Below, one piece after another: positions 5,373 through 7,888 of a DNA stretch of 7,888 nt (positions are counted from its first letter, which is position 1; each line of letters begins with the position of its first letter). Both the position numbers and the translations under genes were made by a program. Origin of the DNA: JBQTIM01 sp052388135 (GTDB lineage: Bacteria; Elusimicrobiota; Elusimicrobia; FEN-1173); the NCBI GenBank assembly GCA_052388135.1, contig JBQTIM010000047.1, positions 1 through 7,888 on the forward strand, given 5' to 3'. The notes beneath the pieces were generated by a model. The model saw only the letters and a list, made by a program, of their open reading frames with translations, made no database searches and was not told the origin of the DNA.

Positions 5373-5695
5373 GCCTTTATCTCCACCTGGATTTGTCCGT
5401 CCTGAACCCGGACGCGGTGGACTTTCACCGGGACCACCGCGGGCATGGAAACGGCGGCGCCCGTCTTCACGTTGAAGCGGGCCCCGTGCCGGGGGCATTC
5501 CACCTCATCGCCCTGAAGTTGTCCCTCGCCCAGGGGGCCGTCGTCGTGGGTGCAAAGATCGTCTATGGCGTGGAACTCCCCTCCCAGGCGGCTGACGGCG
5601 ATGCGGCGGTCTTTCACTTGAAAAACCTTCAGCGCGCCCTCGGGCACCTGGTCCGCCGGAGCGACGGCGACGAAATCCCCGCCCGCGGCCGTCAC
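5369..5695 (-). CDS. Rieske-type [2Fe-2S] ferredoxin
   Basis: A 108-residue single-domain Rieske protein with no signal peptide or membrane segment, hence cytoplasmic. The [2Fe-2S] ligands are C48 and H50 in CTH and C67 and H70 in CPRHG, with 16 residues between the two motifs. That matches the ferredoxin components of aromatic-ring dioxygenases and nitrite reductase NirD-like proteins. No oxygenase or reductase gene is near. Its location between sufD and sufS, as in some SUF operons of other phyla (actinobacterial ones, from memory), suggests an electron-transfer role in cluster assembly or sulfur reduction; that is inference. The start is GTG 5695, overlapping the sufD stop as GTGA, which implies translational coupling. 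An upstream extension in this frame is a shadow of sufD. The TGA stop at 5371-5369 is followed in the same frame by sufS without another stop. Confidence 0.92.
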   Translation of the reverse strand: MTAAGGDFVAVAPADQVPEGALKVFQVKDRRIAVSRLGGEFHAIDDLCTHDDGPLGEGQLQGDEVECPRHGARFNVKTGAAVSMPAVVPVKVHRVRVQDGQIQVEIKA

Positions 5696-6993
5696 GACTC
5701 GGCCCCCAGCTTGGCGTTGATGGCGCCGTGAAGTTTTTCCCGCGTGCCTTCCACCGGGACGCGCTGAAGCACTTCCTCGAAAAATCCCTCCACGATGGCG
5801 CGCTCCGCGGCCTGCAGGCTGAGGCCCCGGGTCATCAAATAGAACCGCTGGTCCTCGTCCAAGGGACCCACGGAAGCGCCGTGGCCGCACTTCACGTCGT
5901 CGGCCAGGATTTCCAGCATGGGAATGGCGTCGGCGCGGGCGCCCTCGGAGAGAATCAGGTTGCGGCAGGTCTGGAAGGCCTCCGTCTTTTGAGCTTCCGG
6001 AGTGATGTGGATCATGCCGGTGTAGATTGAGCGCGCTTGGTCCTTGAGCGCCGCCTTGAAGAGCAGATCGCTGGACGTGTGCGGGACGCGGTGGTCCTGG
6101 ACCGTGTGGTGGGTGAAGCGCTGTTTCCCGTCGCCGAAGACCAGGCCGTAGAGACGGCTTTCCGCGCCGGCGCCGGCCAGCTCCGAACCCAGGTTCACCT
6201 TGCTGACGTTTCCGCCCAGGGCGATGGCCAGGGTGAGCAATTTGGCGTCCCGGTCCAGGCGGCCGCCCTGGGTGAGGAAATGGTCCACGCTCCGGTCCAA
6301 ACGCTGAAGGTTGATGTATTGAAGCTGGGCCCCCGCGCCCAAAAACATCTCCACCGCCGCGCAGGAAAGCGCGCTCGCGCCTTCCGGCGCCGGGCCGGAG
6401 ACGTACTCGTCGAAATAAGTGGCCCGCGCGCCTTCTTCCAGGACGATCAGGGTTCGGGGAAGGGCGGCCCGTCCGTCCTGGAGCGTGAAGCCGTAGCCGC
6501 CGTGAAGCGGCAGGACCACGTCCACGTTCCGGGGCACATAGAGGAAAATCCCACGGTTCCAGAGGGCGCCGTTGAGGGCCTCGAACTTGCCTTTCTCGGA
6601 GGGAACGGCCTTGGCCAGGAACTTATCGATCAGCCCTTTGTGGGTTTTGGCCGCGGTTTCCAGGTCCGAAAAAACGACGCCCCGCTCCTCCCATCCCTCG
6701 GGGAACCGCCGGAACGCCGCGTGGTCCTGGATGAGCAGGACGCCTTCGCGGGTCTCCAAGAACGGATCGAACAGGGTAGGGAAGCGGGACGATGGAGAGA
6801 GGGTTTCGGTGGACACCCCGTAGCGGCCCAGGTCCAGCCGGGAAATGTCGGTGCGGCGCCAGGCTTCGTCCTCCTTGGCGGGCATGGGAAGACTCTCGAA
6901 CGCCTTCCACGCCCGTTGGCGGACGGCGGCCAGAGGGCCGCCGGCGTTTCCGGCGGCTTCGGAGAATGGCTTGTGTTCCTGGAGCAAGGTCAT
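5692..6993 (-). CDS. sufD: SufD, Fe-S cluster assembly scaffold subunit
   Basis: A 433-residue SufB/SufD-family protein. The N-terminal helical part (EDEAWRRTDISRLDL at 41-55) is the family's typical W-R-T-D entry. The middle is the beta-helix core. The C-terminus has VKCGHGASVGPLDEDQRFYLMTRGLS at about 367-392, followed by IVEGFFEEVL. C369 and H371 correspond by motif to C358 and H360 of E. coli SufD, where the histidine is implicated in cluster formation at the SufB-SufD interface. The product works in the cytoplasm in the SufBC2D complex. ATG 6993 is the start; no Shine-Dalgarno sequence is evident (CTAAGCT precedes it). The gap to sufB is 76 nt and contains a strong hairpin. The 3' end overlaps the Rieske gene by 4 nt. 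Confidence 0.95.
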   Translation of the reverse strand: MTLLQEHKPFSEAAGNAGGPLAAVRQRAWKAFESLPMPAKEDEAWRRTDISRLDLGRYGVSTETLSPSSRFPTLFDPFLETREGVLLIQDHAAFRRFPEGWEERGVVFSDLETAAKTHKGLIDKFLAKAVPSEKGKFEALNGALWNRGIFLYVPRNVDVVLPLHGGYGFTLQDGRAALPRTLIVLEEGARATYFDEYVSGPAPEGASALSCAAVEMFLGAGAQLQYINLQRLDRSVDHFLTQGGRLDRDAKLLTLAIALGGNVSKVNLGSELAGAGAESRLYGLVFGDGKQRFTHHTVQDHRVPHTSSDLLFKAALKDQARSIYTGMIHITPEAQKTEAFQTCRNLILSEGARADAIPMLEILADDVKCGHGASVGPLDEDQRFYLMTRGLSLQAAERAIVEGFFEEVLQRVPVEGTREKLHGAINAKLGAES

Positions 6994-7037
6994 AGCTTAG
7001 GGCGCGCGATTGCCTGGTCGAAGCGGCGGACCGGAAG

Positions 7038-7055
7038 CGCCCGCCGGAGCGGGCG
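7038..7055 (-). other. Intercistronic hairpin between sufB and sufD
   Basis: CGCCCGC and GCGGGCG form a perfect seven-pair GC stem around a 4-nt TCCG loop, in the middle of the only sizeable gap of the suf cluster (6994-7069). No T run follows, so full termination is unlikely. It may stabilise the upstream message or separate expression of sufB from sufD. Confidence 0.45.
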
Positions 7056-7069
7056 GCGCCGGCGGGGGA

Positions 7070-7888
7070 TCAGCCGACGGAGCCTTCCATTTCCATCTCC
7101 AGGAGCCGGTTCAACTCCACGGCGTATTCCATGGGCAGCTCCTTGGTGAAAGGCTCGAAAAAGCCGTTGACCACCATCATGGTGGCTTCCTGCTCGGAGA
7201 GGCCGCGGCTCTGGAGATAAAAAAGCTGTTCCTCGCCGATCTTGGAGACCGTGGCCTCGTGGCCCATGGTCACGTTCTCCTCGTCCACCTCCATGGTGGG
7301 ATAGGTGTCGGAGCGGGATTGCTCGTCCATGAGCAGGGCGTCGCAGCGCACGCTGGACTTGGAGCCTTCGGCGCCCTTGTACACCTTGACCAAGCCGCGG
7401 TAGCTGGAGCGGCCGCCGTCCTTGGAGATGGACTTGGACGTGACGATGGACGTGGTGCGCGGCGCGGCGTGGACCACCTTGGCGCCGGCGTCCTGGTGCT
7501 GGTCCTTGCCCGAGAAAGCCACCGAAAGGATTTCCCCCCGCGCGCCTTCGCCCACCAGGTAGACCGCCGGGTATTTCATGGTCAGCTTGGAGCCGATGTT
7601 CCCGTCGATCCATTCCACCGTGGCGTCTTTGTGGGCCACGGCGCGCTTGGTGACCAGGTTGTAAATGTTCTTGGACCAATTCTGGATGGTGGTGTAGCGG
7701 ATCTTGGCGCCGGGCAGGGCGATGAGCTCCACCACCGCGGAGTGCAGGGAATCCGAGGAATAGGTGGGCGCCGTGCAGCCTTCGATGTAGTGGACGAAGG
7801 AACCCTCGTCGGCGATGATGAGCGTGCGCTCGAACTGGCCCATGTTCTCCGCGTTGATGCGGAAGTAGGCCTGCAGCGGGATGGGCAC
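7070..7888 (-). CDS. sufB: SufB, Fe-S cluster assembly scaffold subunit (C-terminal part, 5' end off right edge)
   Basis: The last 272 residues of SufB. The reading frame runs past the window edge and the first codon seen (GTG) is internal, as family members have about 470-500 residues. Hallmarks: LIIADEGSFVHYIEGCTAPTY at the start of the beta-helix, SSVRCDALLMDEQSRSDT, MGHEATVSKI, and FYLQSRGLSEQEA near the end. Counting from the first visible residue, C38, C182, H210 and E211 match by spacing C254, C405, H433 and E434 of E. coli SufB, which are implicated in sulfur acceptance and nascent cluster binding. With SufD and the ATPase SufC it forms the cytoplasmic scaffold that builds clusters. 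It is the first suf gene visible; sufC is not in this window and most likely lies upstream of sufB. Confidence 0.96.
   Translation of the reverse strand: MPIPLQAYFRINAENMGQFERTLIIADEGSFVHYIEGCTAPTYSSDSLHSAVVELIALPGAKIRYTTIQNWSKNIYNLVTKRAVAHKDATVEWIDGNIGSKLTMKYPAVYLVGEGARGEILSVAFSGKDQHQDAGAKVVHAAPRTTSIVTSKSISKDGGRSSYRGLVKVYKGAEGSKSSVRCDALLMDEQSRSDTYPTMEVDEENVTMGHEATVSKIGEEQLFYLQSRGLSEQEATMMVVNGFFEPFTKELPMEYAVELNRLLEMEMEGSVG

Noticed and set aside
4169..5731. Plus-strand open frame of 520 codons opposite sufS and the Rieske gene
   Set aside because: GC-rich antisense frame rich in G, V, A and H with no motif; sufS and the Rieske protein on the other strand are unmistakable.
5696..5890. N-terminal extension of the Rieske protein into sufD
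   Set aside because: The extension is sufD coding sequence read in another frame. GTG 5695 with a GTGA overlap gives a normal-sized Rieske ferredoxin.
6037..7149. Plus-strand open frame of 370 codons opposite sufD and the sufB end
   Set aside because: Antisense shadow of sufD, with low-complexity composition and no recognisable domain.
5369..7888. Oxygenase or ring-hydroxylating operon suggested by the Rieske ferredoxin
   Set aside because: All flanking genes are SUF components and no oxygenase or reductase is present.

Overview
This window looks like a stretch of chromosome from a GC-rich, Gram-negative-type bacterium. It is dominated by the 3' part of a SUF iron-sulfur cluster assembly operon on the minus strand. 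The left third holds three genes unrelated to it. A type IV pilin-like protein points to a cell envelope with type IV pili or a type II secretion-like apparatus. The pilin's C-terminal pattern (INCTHTDTK...W) reminds me of pilins from Elusimicrobiota, but that is recollection and a weak guess at the phylum. I see no phage, IS, toxin, defence or CRISPR signature.

Layout. 1-675 (minus, runs off the left edge): N-terminal part of an ADP-forming acyl/acetyl-CoA synthetase (CoA-binding domain protein), with a good promoter almost touching its ATG. 804-1715 (plus): a LysR-family regulator of the NhaR-like subgroup, divergent from the synthetase gene. 1716-2010: no gene; it holds a well-formed sigma70 promoter and a leader with three hairpins. 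2011-2463 (plus): a solitary type IV pilin-like gene with a strong Shine-Dalgarno sequence. 2464-2776: no convincing gene; it ends in a strong stem-loop terminator between the pilin and a convergent tRNA. 2777-2852 (minus): tRNA-Gly(GCC) with encoded CCA. 2853-3113: no protein gene; it holds a tandem imperfect repeat, what looks like a decayed tRNA-Gly copy, a long inverted repeat and a TATAAT-bearing promoter candidate.

3114-7888 (minus), in transcription order: sufB (5' end off the right edge), sufD, a Rieske-type ferredoxin, sufS, sufU and a SufT-like MIP18/DUF59 gene. Spacing is tight: GTGA overlap, TGA/ATGA, 5 nt, 18 nt, with a 76-nt gap only between sufB and sufD. SufS takes sulfur from cysteine and SufU relays it. 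SufB-SufD, with the ATPase SufC that is not in this window, form the scaffold. The SufT-like protein probably helps cluster maturation or delivery, and the Rieske protein is a candidate electron carrier. sufC is most likely just upstream of sufB, beyond the right edge.

Nothing here is a clearly new system. The points most worth checking are the Rieske/sufS junction (a T7 run and an in-frame TGA that leave the sufS start ambiguous), the decayed tRNA-Gly next to the intact one, and the structured pilin leader.
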